In this document: one piece after another, positions 1 to 12,266 of the stretch
Layout: every line of letters begins with the position of its first letter
Numbering within the stretch: position 1 is the stretch's first letter
Source of the DNA: Neocallimastix lanati (nom. inval.)
Lineage: Eukaryota > Neocallimastigomycota > Neocallimastigomycetes > Neocallimastigales > Neocallimastigaceae
Assembly (NCBI GenBank): GCA_016946835.1
Contig: JACVTC010000085.1
Coordinates: forward strand, 441,001 to 505,000
Length of the DNA: 64,000 bases
Reading direction: 5' to 3'
Notes under the pieces: model-generated
Told to the model about the DNA's origin: nothing
The model's database searches: none
What the model saw: the letters and a program-made list of their open reading frames with translations, nothing else
Translations under genes and position numbers: made by a program

Positions 1-360
1 TGAATGCAATGTATATCGTGTAATATATTAATTCTAACACAATCTTTATTAGTTATTATAAGCTGAGCGATATTTCAATTATTCTGTTATGTTTTATATA
101 ATATAATAGGCATTATTACACTATAGTGTGATGCATGGTTAAATATCAGGTCCTGCTAAATGCAGCTGTTTAAGGCTATATGAATATATCGCTCCATAAG
201 TATCCATTGTTTGATAAGTTGCATATTACGAGCTTTAAGCCATATAGCTGAACATAGTCATATATCAAAGTAATAGCAGGGTAATCTAAGCGATAATGCA
301 AGCCTAATTTTAAGTACACCATCAAAAGTATATATAGTGCATTACATTATGAGCTGAATA
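1..360. other. Higher-complexity segment, no intact gene
   Basis: This stretch is visibly less AT-simple than the host spacers. It lacks long A/T runs and resembles positions 1050-3480 in base composition. No open frame of useful length is present on either strand. It may be a decayed or non-coding part of the same virus-like island, continuing to the left of the window. This is inference from composition only. Confidence 0.35.
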
Positions 361-738
361 CCGATAATTAAATAATTAAATAATTAAAAAAAGTTAAAAA
401 AAATATATATATCTATTTTTATAAATATAAATAGATATGATTTAAAGATTTTTTAAAATTTTAAAAAAAAAAAAAAACGATTATGAAAAAATTCATAGAT
501 ATTCTACGTTGAAAAACATAAATACAGAATATGTTGTACAGTTTAAATAAAATAAAAAAAAATAAAAAATAAAAAATAAAAAGTTTAAAAAAATAAAAAA
601 ATAAAAAAATTTAAAAATTTAACAAAATAATAAATAATAAATAATAAATAATAAATAATAATAAACTATTATTTAATTATTCTTATTATTTTTAATTATA
701 TATTTTTATTTTTAATTATATATTTTTATTTTTAATTC

Positions 739-769
<31 letters not shown>

Positions 770-1045
770 TTAAGGATGATTAAACTATTAAACTTTGAAT
801 TTATTTTTTTATTTCTGTTATTTCTTTTCTTTTTCTTTACTTTTTTTTTTTCATCTTTCTATAAATAAAATATATATATAATTATGATTATCATTATAAA
901 TATAATTATTAAATAAATAAATAAATAAAATTCATTAATTGTTTTAATAAATTATCAAAAGAACAAAAAAAAAAAAAAATTTCTTTTCTTTTAACTAAAA
1001 GGTTAATTTTTTTATTTTTTAAAAAATAAAAAATAAAAAAAAAAA
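361..1045. other. Host-type AT-rich spacer inside the island
   Basis: The sequence is A/T homopolymers and short ATA/AAT runs with no coding signal. It separates the segment at 1-360 from the methyltransferase-like ORF. It could be the original viral intergenic region after AT drift, or host-type DNA. Confidence 0.5.
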
Positions 1046-1050
1046 ACTCT

Positions 1051-1706
1051 ATTTTCAACAACAATTCGACGTTATTGCTGCGGCGATATCACAACTCTAT
1101 CAAGCAAAAAATCCTGGCCAAATGCATCCACAACTCCTCTGATCCTACACTAATAGATATCGGGTCTGGCAATAGAGCTGATATTGGCAAATGGGTAGGC
1201 TTTAAAACGATCACAGCAATAGAAGCAAGCCCAAGCAAAATCCAGGTTATAAAGAATAGATTAAAAAACAACTATAGCTATTTGATTAAGCATGTAAAGC
1301 TGCTAAATATCGATTTTCTGAACTATAGCGGAACATCATCCGATTACATTACTTGTTTTTTTATGCTCAACAACATCCAGGACAAAAAGATATTGAATAA
1401 GTTTATCAAGCTGCTCTGCTCTAAAGTAACGAAGAAATGCTATATGATATTTTAGATTCGGACAAGATCACGAACAACATATATACTAAAGGCATCCAGC
1501 TAACCAAGCATGCCAACTACACTAAAACTATCATATATAACAAAAACTACATAGAGTATATAGATTATCACGTCTCCGGTAAATACTTGATAGAGCTGTT
1601 AACGTCATTGAATAAAAAGCCTGTTATCAAGTCATTGAATAAGTCTAATATATTGCTGCCCACTCAAGAATTGTATAACTCTTATTTTAGCTTATTGCGG
1701 TTCTAA
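1051..1706 (+). pseudogene. Virus-type mRNA cap (guanine-N7) methyltransferase domain, truncated and frameshifted
   Basis: The first open part (about 1051-1455) reads like the start of the methyltransferase domain of NCLDV-type or linear-plasmid-type capping enzymes. It has an RRYHNSIK-like helix followed by an SAM-binding motif I, LIDIGSGNRADIGKW, and an acidic motif II (TAIEAS). In these families the domain methylates the cap guanosine at N7 and is fused behind guanylyltransferase and triphosphatase modules. None of those modules is visible here, so the copy is N-terminally truncated. There is no clear ATG; the frame opens out of A-rich spacer. At about 1446-1450 the frame ends in TAG, while the rest of the domain continues in another frame (1437-1706) up to TAA at 1704-1706. 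That is a one-base-type break in a short T run. It is either a decayed endogenous copy or a sequencing error. The family call rests on motifs only. Confidence 0.55.
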
Positions 1707-1904
1707 CGCGGTTACTCATAGCACAGTGCACTGCATTTGTTACGGACATCATGGTATATATATACATATACATATAAAGCATAAATTCAGATAAACACAT
1801 ATGCCGCTAGCAAATCTATCATGTGTCAGGATATACATTTTTTTAAAAAGCCAATACTACTCTGAAGCCAGGCATCGTATGTGCATCCTTGTATTACACA
1901 TGCG

Positions 1905-2240
1905 CTATAGAATGACCAGCAAATTGTTCTCTAGGATCATGCTGTTCCAAAACTTCAGCAGGTCTTTTGGGGTGTAAACATATTTGTTGATTATTAGCTC
2001 CAGCATCCTGGCTTGCTTAGGGTACCGGGTGCAGTAAGATCGTAGATCCCTTAGCTTGGAATGCTGAAAACTTTGGGTTCTCTTAATATCGTCTATTTTA
2101 GCTTTAAATATCGTGCTGCTTAGTAGCTTGTTTAAATTCACCAAGGTATAATAGGAAATCTTTAAATACTTGTTATCCAGCAGATGCTCAACGTTCTCTA
2201 TGCACAGGGTTTGGATGATGATGTCCAATTTGTCGGTTGG
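1905..2240 (-). pseudogene. Unrecognised virus-island ORF fragment (3' part)
   Basis: This open frame of about 107 residues lies directly downstream of the 385-codon ORF on the same strand and in a different frame. The intervening gap is only about 25 bases and the frame is open a little upstream of its first possible start. Composition and residue mix (K, N, I, Y-rich, no low-complexity runs) match the neighbouring ORF. The two are probably pieces of one reading frame split by an indel near 2230-2255, or two adjacent viral genes. I recognise no domain. Confidence 0.4.
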
Positions 2241-2254
2241 GCTGCGGAAATGGA

Positions 2255-3412
2255 TTAGATTCCGGCCTCGACGGATCTTGTTTTGCAGTTGTCAAGATCG
2301 TATAATTTTATATTGGCGATATTCTGAATCCTTATGATGGATTCCAAACTATAGACAAAAGCGAAGACGTTCCTGTTTTTCAATCTTCGGTTCTTGTTGC
2401 CGATGTAATGTTCATATAGCAATCTAGAATACTTACTGTTATATGCTTCTTTCCAATAAAAATTGCCGTGGCTTAATATTTTTATTTTGCCGCTAAAGTC
2501 AGCCTTGGTCTTGTTCTTGTTCATACCATACGATGTGGGCTGGATAATCGAATTGCAAGCATGGATAATCTTGTTTTTATGTCGGATCCAATACATGTCG
2601 AAATACTTGCAAATATTGTTATTGCTAGGATCCTCACTATTTATGTACAATGCATATTCTAAAACCTTGATCCTGTTTATCGATGACAATTCTTTTATGT
2701 AATTATATGGAGCAATTAAATTGTTCTTATGTTGACTAAAAAGCTCGTTCAAATAGTTATAATGCTTAATAACTTCATCGCTGTAATAAAAGCTGATGGA
2801 ATTTGCAATAGGGTTGTACAAATTAGGAGGCTCCCAGTATTCATCTATGCTAATCAAGTTATTTTGCATATTATTGGTCACAATTACATGATCTATGTCC
2901 AGGGCAAGATTATTGCGGATGTTGTTGTCCATGTACAAATTATAGCTATCGCTTAAAATGTTGCTGATGTCTATATCGCCGTAAATAGCAGCATTGATAT
3001 GGTGGTGATTATTGCTATCATCTCTGCTGTAACTTCCCGAAGTATTGCTATCATCGTCCCTATGATTGCTCATGTTATATGTGCGACTGGCTTTATTTAG
3101 AGTATAGGGTAGATTTTTAATATTCTTGTAAACATAACCATTGCAATACGAGTATTCGATATTCGGTACATAATTAGCATCTATTGGTTTATAATCATCC
3201 GATAAGATAAAATCATTGTAAAACAGAGAATACATGGTGTAATCTTTGTAGCTAGGCTTCTCGTTTAGCAATATCTCAATATTGTTGCGTTTGATTATGT
3301 CCACGCATTGGTTAATGTCTTTTTGCTTAGATCTGCAAACCTCGATGATTTTGTTATCCTGACTTAATAGTTTATTTGAAGGGGAGGCTAAATAGAAATA
3401 CACATTGATCAA
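2255..3412 (-). CDS. Unrecognised 385-residue protein of the virus-like island
   Basis: This is the longest intron-free frame in the left 30 kb and convergent to the methyltransferase remnant. The protein starts MINVYFYLASPSNKLL. It contains a polar, Asp/Asn/Ser/His-rich insert at about residues 118-140 and a basic C-terminal third (KNRRLKNRN), and lacks membrane segments or a signal peptide. No family could be assigned from motifs. Lack of introns and the balanced base composition contrast with every host gene in the window and agree with a viral or plasmid origin. The next frame (1905-2240) may be its displaced C-terminus. Confidence 0.5.
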   Translation of the reverse strand: MINVYFYLASPSNKLLSQDNKIIEVCRSKQKDINQCVDIIKRNNIEILLNEKPSYKDYTMYSLFYNDFILSDDYKPIDANYVPNIEYSYCNGYVYKNIKNLPYTLNKASRTYNMSNHRDDDSNTSGSYSRDDSNNHHHINAAIYGDIDISNILSDSYNLYMDNNIRNNLALDIDHVIVTNNMQNNLISIDEYWEPPNLYNPIANSISFYYSDEVIKHYNYLNELFSQHKNNLIAPYNYIKELSSINRIKVLEYALYINSEDPSNNNICKYFDMYWIRHKNKIIHACNSIIQPTSYGMNKNKTKADFSGKIKILSHGNFYWKEAYNSKYSRLLYEHYIGNKNRRLKNRNVFAFVYSLESIIRIQNIANIKLYDLDNCKTRSVEAGI

Positions 3413-3591
3413 CTGCTCCTCCGGCCTTAACAGCCTGTGCGCATATATATGTTGGCGATCTATATATATTTAGCAATGTCTTATAAGTTAAGATTAATTT
3501 GCTATACAAAGATTTATATACATTGCAATATTATATATATATATATATATATAAGTGATTATATTTATATATGTTTCGTTTTATAAAATTT

Positions 3592-3610
3592 GGCGAAATG
3601 CCCCACACCC
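3592..3610. mobile_element. Solo transposon terminus matching the MITE at 56657-56929
   Basis: GGCGAAATGCCCCACACCC is identical to the last 19 bases of the complete MITE, preceded in both by a short T-containing stretch. It lies at the right edge of the less AT-biased island, about 180 bases after the last ORF. No matching left end (GGGTGTGGGGC or GGGAGAG followed by the inner repeats) was found upstream within the window, and the flanking AAATTAGTG is not seen duplicated upstream. It is therefore either the right end of a larger element starting before position 1, or a truncated copy. Confidence 0.55.
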
Positions 3611-3884
3611 AAATTAGTGATAATTTCAACATAAAAATTAAATCCTAATTTTTTCTTTTTTCTTTTTTTTGGTTCGAATCTTCTCCTTCTCTTTCTATTT
3701 TGTATTTATTATTATTTTTTCCTATATTTTTTTAAAGATTAATATTTTATTAAATATATATTTTAAAAGATAAATGTATTTAAATTTATTGAATTTGAAA
3801 TAATACATTATTTATAAGTAACAAAATAAAATAAATTATATACTTTTAAATTGAAAAGGTTAACTGTATTATCAATATGTTACG

Positions 3885-3928
<44 letters not shown>

Positions 3929-3981
3929 ATATTATTAATATAAAAAATTCATATACACCAAAATAAATAATTTTTCCTAAT

Positions 3982-4021
<40 letters not shown>

Positions 4022-4861
4022 TTATGGATAAATATAATTTGCCATATAAATAAATATATATAGTTATCTATGATTGTTATAAAGATTAAATAATATAAAA
4101 AATAATGAAAATAAAATAAAATTAAAATTATAATAAATAAACAAAGTTAAAAAAAAATTTTTATATATATAACAGACATTTTATAAACTTAATTATATAT
4201 AAAATTTTTAATTTTTATTTCTTCAGTATCTGAAATAGAAAAAAAATTTTTTTTTTTTTCTTTTTGTTTTTTATGTTTTAACTATTATTACAATTACTGC
4301 TAGTATTATTGTTATTTTGATAAAAAATAGTTAATAATAATAATATATATATTATCATTTATCATTTAATTTTAATATTTATTTATTATTACTTTTCGAA
4401 ATAACAACTAAAATTATTAATACAACATATTTTATTTTTAAGTTTTTAAATTTAAAAATTAAATTAATTAATAATTTATGAACAGAAATAATACTTTGTT
4501 TTACAAGCAGAATTAATGTTTTATTAATTCTTATGACATTTAAAATATTTATTTTTATTTTCTTTAATTTGTTTTATTTTCATGATTTGAAAGATATAAT
4601 AAAATAGAGTAATTAAAAATAAATTTTAAATATTAAATATATAATGAAATATATATACCTATGATAATAATAAAAAAAAAAAAAAGGTTATATATTTCGA
4701 TATATATATTCATTCAAAGTATTAAAAATAAATAATTCTTTTAAAAGACAAAGACAAGAAAGAAATATTAACAATACCATTAATACCTTTAAGAGTATTT
4801 ATACCAATAATATCAAATTTTATATTAACATAACATACAATAAAGAAAAAAAAAAATAAAA
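3611..4861. other. AT-rich spacer with long poly-A runs
   Basis: Host-type intergenic DNA. Two A homopolymers of over 30 bases lie near 3886-3926 and 3988-4019. No gene or RNA structure is evident. It should contain the promoter of the + strand gene starting at 4862, but no defined element can be named. Confidence 0.6.
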
Positions 4862-6513
4862 ATGAACCTTTTATCCTTTAGTTCAAATGAAGATTTTATA
4901 AAGAGTCAGGAAAGCTTAGTTCAGGGTGCAAAACGAATACCAAAACCAATAAATTCACTTCAAGACCAGTTAAGTACAAATTTAAATAAATATAATGCAG
5001 CAGAAAATGCAAAAACAAATAAAATTAAATCAGGAACAGGTAAATAAATTAGATTTATTAACATTCTCTTAATAAGCCTAATATATTATTAATTAATATA
5101 TATAAAAATAAATATATTTAATTTATTTCTTTTTTATTTTTTAGTTTCATAAATAATTTATTCATTCATCTATTATCTTGATATTATTTTTTTTTTTTTT
5201 TTTTTTTTTTTTTTATTAATTATTATTAACGATATTTAATATATATGAAAATAATAATACAAATAATAATAAAATTTTGGATAATTAAAATTAATAAATC
5301 AATAAATCAATAATAAATGGGTAAAAAAAAAAAAAAAACATAGAACCTATAATATTACTAAATGAAAAAAAATATGAAAGAAATTCAAAAGAAAATTTAA
5401 ATCCAAAACGAAATGAAGAAAAAAAAAAGAAAAATGCTAAAAAAACAGAACGAAAACTTGATGTTGAAGAACATGAAAAAGCACTAAATGAAATAAAGAA
5501 AATTGCTTCTTTAATGGATAGCAGTAATACTCTCAATAAAAAAGTTCATTCACGAATAAATAGTAGAAGTAATTTAAAGCTAACAGAAAAAATATGGGGC
5601 TATGAAGTAAGAATATAATTTTTTTTTTTTTTGATAATTTTTTTTTTTTTTAAAAAAATAATTTTATAATTATTAATAATATTAATAGGAGTTTGTATTA
5701 TAAAATATAAATTATATTAATAAATTATATTATTATTAATATTTATATATTTTATTATTTTCTTTTTATAATATTTATTATATATATATATAATATAAAT
5801 AAAATGTATTTTTTGGTTTTTATTTTTATTTTTTATTTTTTTATTTTATTTTATTTCTTAACTATATTCAAAATAAATGTTAAATTAATAATATATTATT
5901 AACAATTTTTATTATTGCATAAATGAAGGGAGAGGATTTCGAGGAAAGCTATGAGTTATTTATGGGACATTTATCTAATTCAGATAATAGTAGTAAAAGT
6001 AATAGTTTCTATACTATTAATAGTTCAAATAATGAAAGTGAAAATTACGAGAATAATGATGAGAATAATTATAACTCTAATAATTCTATTGCTTTTGTAC
6101 TATCTCCGGGTAGTGAATCTTCTCTAAATCTTAATACTTCAAATTTACAAAAAAAGGTAAATTAATATATAACTATATATAAATCAAAGAACAGCTATTG
6201 TAAATTAAATCAGGAAAAAATATATATATATATATTCTTTATTAATTATTTTTTGTTTTAATTTTTTAATATTTATATTTATTAAAATTTTAGGGTCAAC
6301 AAAAATTAGTTATTCCAAATGCGCCAAATCATATGCCTATATATAATGGACTTAATGTAAATAACAAGAAAGACATATTTTTTAGTAGAGAAGATGTTTT
6401 CAAAAAAAATGTTAACATTGATGATGATGCCCAATCCTATGGATCAAAAAAAGTAAACAAATATATAATATATAAAATATATCTAATTGTTATATATATT
6501 TTATATTATTAAT

Positions 6514-6550
<37 letters not shown>

Positions 6551-6710
6551 TTTTGTTTAATTAAATTAGGAAGAATTTGAAGAAGAAGAAAAAAAAGTAA
6601 TTGATAAGAAAAAGAAATTAAAGTTAAAGCAATTTTTAAAGCTACATAGAGAAAATTGTTTATTAGATGTAAGTTTTAGTAAATAACAATAATAGAAATA
6701 ATTATAATAA

Positions 6711-6804
<94 letters not shown>

Positions 6805-7223
6805 TCCATAATATTAAAAATAATAATTTTCAATGTGACAAAATTTTTATTAATATATATTTCATGTCATTTTAATTGATTTTATTTTAATTTTTTCATT
6901 AAATTATATTTTGTAAAATGTAGATGCCAAATGCTCTATATACAGATATAATATCTGAATCAATAAAGATATTAACTAAAACCTCCCAAAATTATGCATC
7001 CCAATTAGGAAAAAAAGATGAATCTACAATAGGTTCAATAAGACATTTAGAACACCTACAACAAATGATGCCTACAGGAAATCAACTTCAACAACATATT
7101 GATAATAATAGTGGAAAGTTTGGTCCGGGATACTATCAATTATGTGCACCTATTGATGAAAATGGACAATATGTTCAATTGAAGGAAAAAATATTAATTA
7201 ATTCATTAGAATCACTTAATTAA
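4862..7223 (+). CDS. Six-exon gene, conserved-looking hypothetical protein (408 aa)
   Basis: I read exons 4862-5039, 5344-5606, 5929-6156, 6294-6452, 6570-6668 and 6924-7223. All phases match and all junctions are GT...AG, giving 408 residues. The N-terminus (MNLLSFSSNEDFIKSQESL) precedes a strongly basic, coiled-coil-like region at about 60-145, then a Ser/Asn-rich acidic spacer at about 150-220. An Asn-Lys segment and a Glu/Lys block (EEFEEEEKKVIDKKKKLK) follow. The final exon is the most protein-like part, with a helical segment and FGPGYYQLCAPIDENGQYV near the C-terminus. I do not recognise the family. The low-complexity middle and helical ends resemble a scaffold, centrosomal or ciliary protein, but that is only a suggestion. 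Intron 5 contains an AAT microsatellite (6716-6801). Confidence 0.7.
6716..6801. repeat. (AAT)n microsatellite in an intron
   Basis: Uninterrupted trinucleotide repeat within the last intron of the six-exon gene at 4862-7223. Confidence 0.9.
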
Positions 7224-7437
7224 TTTACTAAATTATTCATTACATATATATGTAATATTATAATTTATTCATTTTCTTTATATACATATATAAAGAAAAT
7301 AAAATTAGAAATAAAAAAAAATATATCTTATATATTATATATTATAATATATAATTTATTTTATTCATAATAAATTGTTTAATTACTAGGTAAATTTAGT
7401 AAATTAGTAATTTAAATATATATTAATATATATATAT

Positions 7438-7469
<32 letters not shown>

Positions 7470-7987
7470 CATATTTCTAGAATATACTTTAATAAATAAT
7501 TAGAATATACCACTAAGGAAAGAATTATTATTATTTTATTATAATTATAAAGCTTTCTTCTAAAAAAATATATTAAAAAATTAAAAATAATCATTAGTTT
7601 CATTTTTCTGTTTTTATTAATATAAATTTTTTTTTTTTTTTTTTTTTTTTTTTATTATTATTATTATTATAATTAGATTTAAAGCATTAATGATAAATAT
7701 ATATATTTATATAAAGATTACATAAAGTTAAATATTTGAATATATTAAACAAATATATTAATAGATATATTATGAAAAATTGAATTTTTTAAATTTTCAA
7801 ATTAATAAAAGTTTAAAATAATAACTTATAATAATAATTAAATAGTTAATATAAAATAAAGTGTTATGGACTTTCGTCCTCGAATCTCATAACGTAGTTT
7901 TTTAATATTAATATAAAAAATAATTTCATGTATTTAAATTTCATGTATTTTTTAAAAAAAATATTATTAAATAAAGTTTATTCCTAG

Positions 7988-8023
<36 letters not shown>

Positions 8024-8341
8024 GTTATGGACCTAACATCATTATGTAATGTGTATTAATGATAAAATTTGCTTAAAAAAAAAAAAACTTTTAATAATAA
8101 TGGTTTAGTTATTATTCTGTATAAATTTCTTAAATATATCTATAATATATAACACAACACTTTAAAAATAAATTCATATCATATATATGTAATTAATCAA
8201 AACATAATTTGTTTAATAATATAGAATAAAAATAATTAGAGTTTGGAATAATATATTTTGAAAATATAAATATTTAAAATTATTTATTAATTGGACTTGA
8301 ACAGACTGTCTGTGATATAGTACTGAAAATATTCAAAATAC

Positions 8342-8378
<37 letters not shown>

Positions 8379-8993
8379 AAGAATAATTAAATATATATTT
8401 ATAATATATTGAAAATATCTTAATCTGCATTTTAGATTCTCATAAAATATTATAATGCAATAGAATTACAAAAAATAAAAAATAAAATATGAAAATATAT
8501 TTTATTTTATTTTTTTTTAATTATTGATTGAAAAGATCAGCATTTTATTATATAACTTATTTTAAGTTTTTATGAAAGCATTTTTTTTTTTAAGATAAAT
8601 ATTTAATAACAATTTTTTTTAGAATCGTTAGTTCTTTAATTTAAATAATTTTATATATTTTTCTTTTGTTTAGAAATATGAGTTTTGTATAAGAAAATAA
8701 AAAAAAAGCAGTAAGAAATGATAATTTTAGATAAAATCAATGAAAATTGAGTTTACATTAAAATATTTTTACTTTTAATAAAATTTTTCATGATAAATAT
8801 TTTATTTATTTAAAAATATATTTAAATCAGAATAACTAATAATAATGTTATAAATAATTATATTTTAATAAAAATTTATTACATATAAATAATTATTTTA
8901 GAATTAAGTGTCTTTTTTTTTTTTTATATATATATATATATATATAATTGTTTGGTTATTTGTTATTACCATTATTTATATTATATATATATA

Positions 8994-9047
<54 letters not shown>

Positions 9048-9065
9048 AATTATAATAATTATTTT
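7224..9065. other. Intergenic AT-rich DNA between convergent genes
   Basis: It holds the truncated LINE copy described separately (7861-8032), several T/A homopolymers (for example 7439-7469) and a (TTA)n tract at about 8996-9045. No host coding exon was detected on either strand. Confidence 0.6.
7861..8032 (+). mobile_element. 5'-truncated LINE 3' end with 11-bp target-site duplication
   Basis: The body (about 7872-7988) matches the reverse complement of 46039-46160 almost base for base. It covers the last few codons of the LINE ORF, its stop and the 3' UTR ending TTCCTAGTCTA, followed by a poly-A tail to 8021. GTGTTATGGAC occurs at 7861-7871 and again at 8022-8032, directly flanking the body and the tail. 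Severe 5' truncation, poly-A and a short direct repeat are the signature of target-primed reverse transcription. Confidence 0.9.
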
Positions 9066-11025
9066 TTAATCTTTTTTACTAATTAAATTCACAATTTTTT
9101 CATAAATTTTTTCTATAAGATTATCATCATTTTGGACAATTTTATTAAGTTCAGATAAATCATACTTTTCTTTTTAAATTTAGAGTTTATTCATATTTAA
9201 GATTAATATTATAATAAAAAGAAAAACATAAAAGCAATAAATAAATAATAATAAGAAAAAAAAAAAAAAACATTAATATAGATAGAAAAAATAATGTAGT
9301 TTTGTTATTTTATATTTTAACTTATTATTTTATATATTAGATTATATAATATAATTTCAATTTACTTTTTTTATAACAAGAAATTCTTTCTTCAATTTTT
9401 AATGTTCCATAACTTGAAAAATTATCCAAATCATTTGGTAATGATTTAAAAGATAATAAAGATGAAGATTTTTCTAATGCTGCAACTGATTCTTCATAAA
9501 TAATAATTGCTACCAAAGCATCATCAACAATAGCAATATTTCTAAAACATAACTATTAAATATATCAAGGAAAATTTATATTACTTTTTGCTAATTATTT
9601 AAAAAAAAAATAAAACTTTTTTTCTTAGAATATATAAATTAATAAATACTCTTGAATGGCATTTAGATATATTAATTAATTTCTACAATTATTTAGTAAA
9701 ATATATATATATATATATTAATTATATTTTACATTTATTTTAGATTTTTTTTTTTTTTTTTTATAAAAAAAAAACATAAAGATTTATTATATATATATAT
9801 TACCTGATACATATGAACTATTGAAGATAATTCAATAGTTAGTTTAATTTTTGTTCTATAAATATGACAATACTCTTGAATTAATTTATTGCAATCTTCA
9901 GAAATTCTATTTGTATAATCGAAGTAATTATTAATACATTAATAATAGACTTGTTTTATTTTCTCTCTAATTCTCTAATATAATTATTATTTAAAATAAC
10001 AATTATAATAATAATAATATATAATCTATTATTATTACATACTTCACATCAATATTGGAAACTGTATTGATAAACTATTAATAATTTTATACATCAATTA
10101 TTATTTAAAATAATTTATAGATTAATCTTAATATTACTATTATTGTTTACAAATATAATTATGATTTTATTTAATAATTATTACAAATATAAAGTCTTCT
10201 CTTGTAATATCAGGAATTTTTATATTTTCTTCATCTATTAAATAATTTATTATATATAAAATATATTTTATTATAATAAAAATAAATATATATTTATAAA
10301 ATCAACAATAGAAAATGAATATATATATGTATTAAATGATATATACCATTTCCATCATTATCTTTTTCCATATAACACAGAGGTTCAATAATATCTTCAC
10401 AAATTAATTTGTCTATTTTTTCATTAGGTACAGTTCTCATATAAGAATAAAGGTTAAAATTACTAAAATTACTTTTTAATTTATATCAAAAATTCATATA
10501 GAAATATTAATAAAATTATAATAAAAATAATAATATATAATAATATATAATAATAAAAATTATAAAAATTATATATAAAAAATTAAAGTTATTTTTAGTA
10601 TTTTATATTATCATAATCAATATTAATTATTATATTATTTACATTGAGAGAGCATCAGTATCTTTTAGAATTAAGTCCTTTTTTTTTTAAAAAAAAAAAT
10701 ATATATTATTTATTATATTAGTAAATAATAATATTTTTAGTATCAATAAATAATTAAATATTTTATTATTCATATAAATTAATTCTATCATTATTTAAAA
10801 CTAAACAACTATTTTTTTACCTTTATATATTTTATTGTTGATTTTCCCTTTTTATTTTTTATATTGAGATATTGAATATCATATAAACCCCATATAATTG
10901 TTGTGTTTACTAAAGGAACAAAACATTCAATTTGATTCCCTTGCAAAGGAATACTTATATTGTTATTATTTACTATAATATATATAAATTCAAATTAAGT
11001 TTATTTTTAATATTAAATAAAAAAA

Positions 11026-11074
<49 letters not shown>

Positions 11075-11794
11075 TATTTGTTCATTATTAACCCGAAATA
11101 ACATGTTTCACTTCTTTTGGTGTTAAAAAAGAAAAAGGTACTTTTAATACTCCATCTTTTGCATAGCAAAGATCTCCACCTATATATAGATATAATTATT
11201 TATGATAATTAATATCTTATATGCTTATTTATAAAAGTATATATAAATTCATAAAAAAGAGAGAGAGAAAATTATAAATTTATATTATTCAAAATTTTAC
11301 CCCCAATAAAAGAAGGAACATTTATATTTTTATCTGTCGTTGTTGATATTTCAATTAAAGGTCTATATTTATTATTTTCTTTAAACATTTCATGATTTCT
11401 TATATATTTAATTAATTTATTAAAAATATTTATATATAATTTTATTACCATATTCAAAAAAAAAAAAAAAAAAAAAAAAATTTTTTTTATCTTTCTTTTT
11501 TTTATTAATTATTAATTATCTATATATATATGTATATCAAAATACCTTCTCATTTTTTGTGCACCTTCAATTAATCGTAAAAATAATGGTTGATAATCAT
11601 CTAAAACAAACATTAAATGTATTTTTTCACTTGTAAATTGATAAGAATTCTTTTCCCATTCAATTAAATAATGAAAACTTAATTTTGGATCTGATGGAGT
11701 TGATACCAAACTAACAACATATAATTATATAGATATAGATTAATTTATATTATTTATTAGATTTTGTAATTTTTATAATGTATCATTTGAAAAA

Positions 11795-11834
<40 letters not shown>

Positions 11835-12211
11835 AACCTTAGCAGCATCATCAGTTTTGATTTCCGATAAATAGATGATGGAACAATATCTTCACAAAAA
11901 TAATCAATCAATCGTTGAGTAAAAGAGAATGGAGATAAATTTACTTTTATTTATTAATAAGTTTTAAAAATAAATTGATATTATTCATTTGCAAATATAT
12001 GCGAATATAAAATAAAAATATTGTATAAAACAAAAAAAATCATAACAATTAAATATATATAAATATATATATGATTAAATTAGTAATATAAACTAAAAAA
12101 AAAAAAAAAACTTACACTTTAAAAAAAAAGATATAGATTTTGGAATATAACTTTGATTAATATGATGTTCTACCAATTCTTGATTAGTTTTCAAAGTACT
12201 AATCTATATTC

Positions 12212-12266
<55 letters not shown>

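Noticed and set aside
2463-2956. Plus-strand ORFs opposite the 385-codon ORF
   Set aside because: Shorter antisense shadows of the longer minus frame.
5291-5536. Minus-strand Phe/Ser-rich ORF
   Set aside because: Antisense of the Lys-rich second exon of the six-exon gene.
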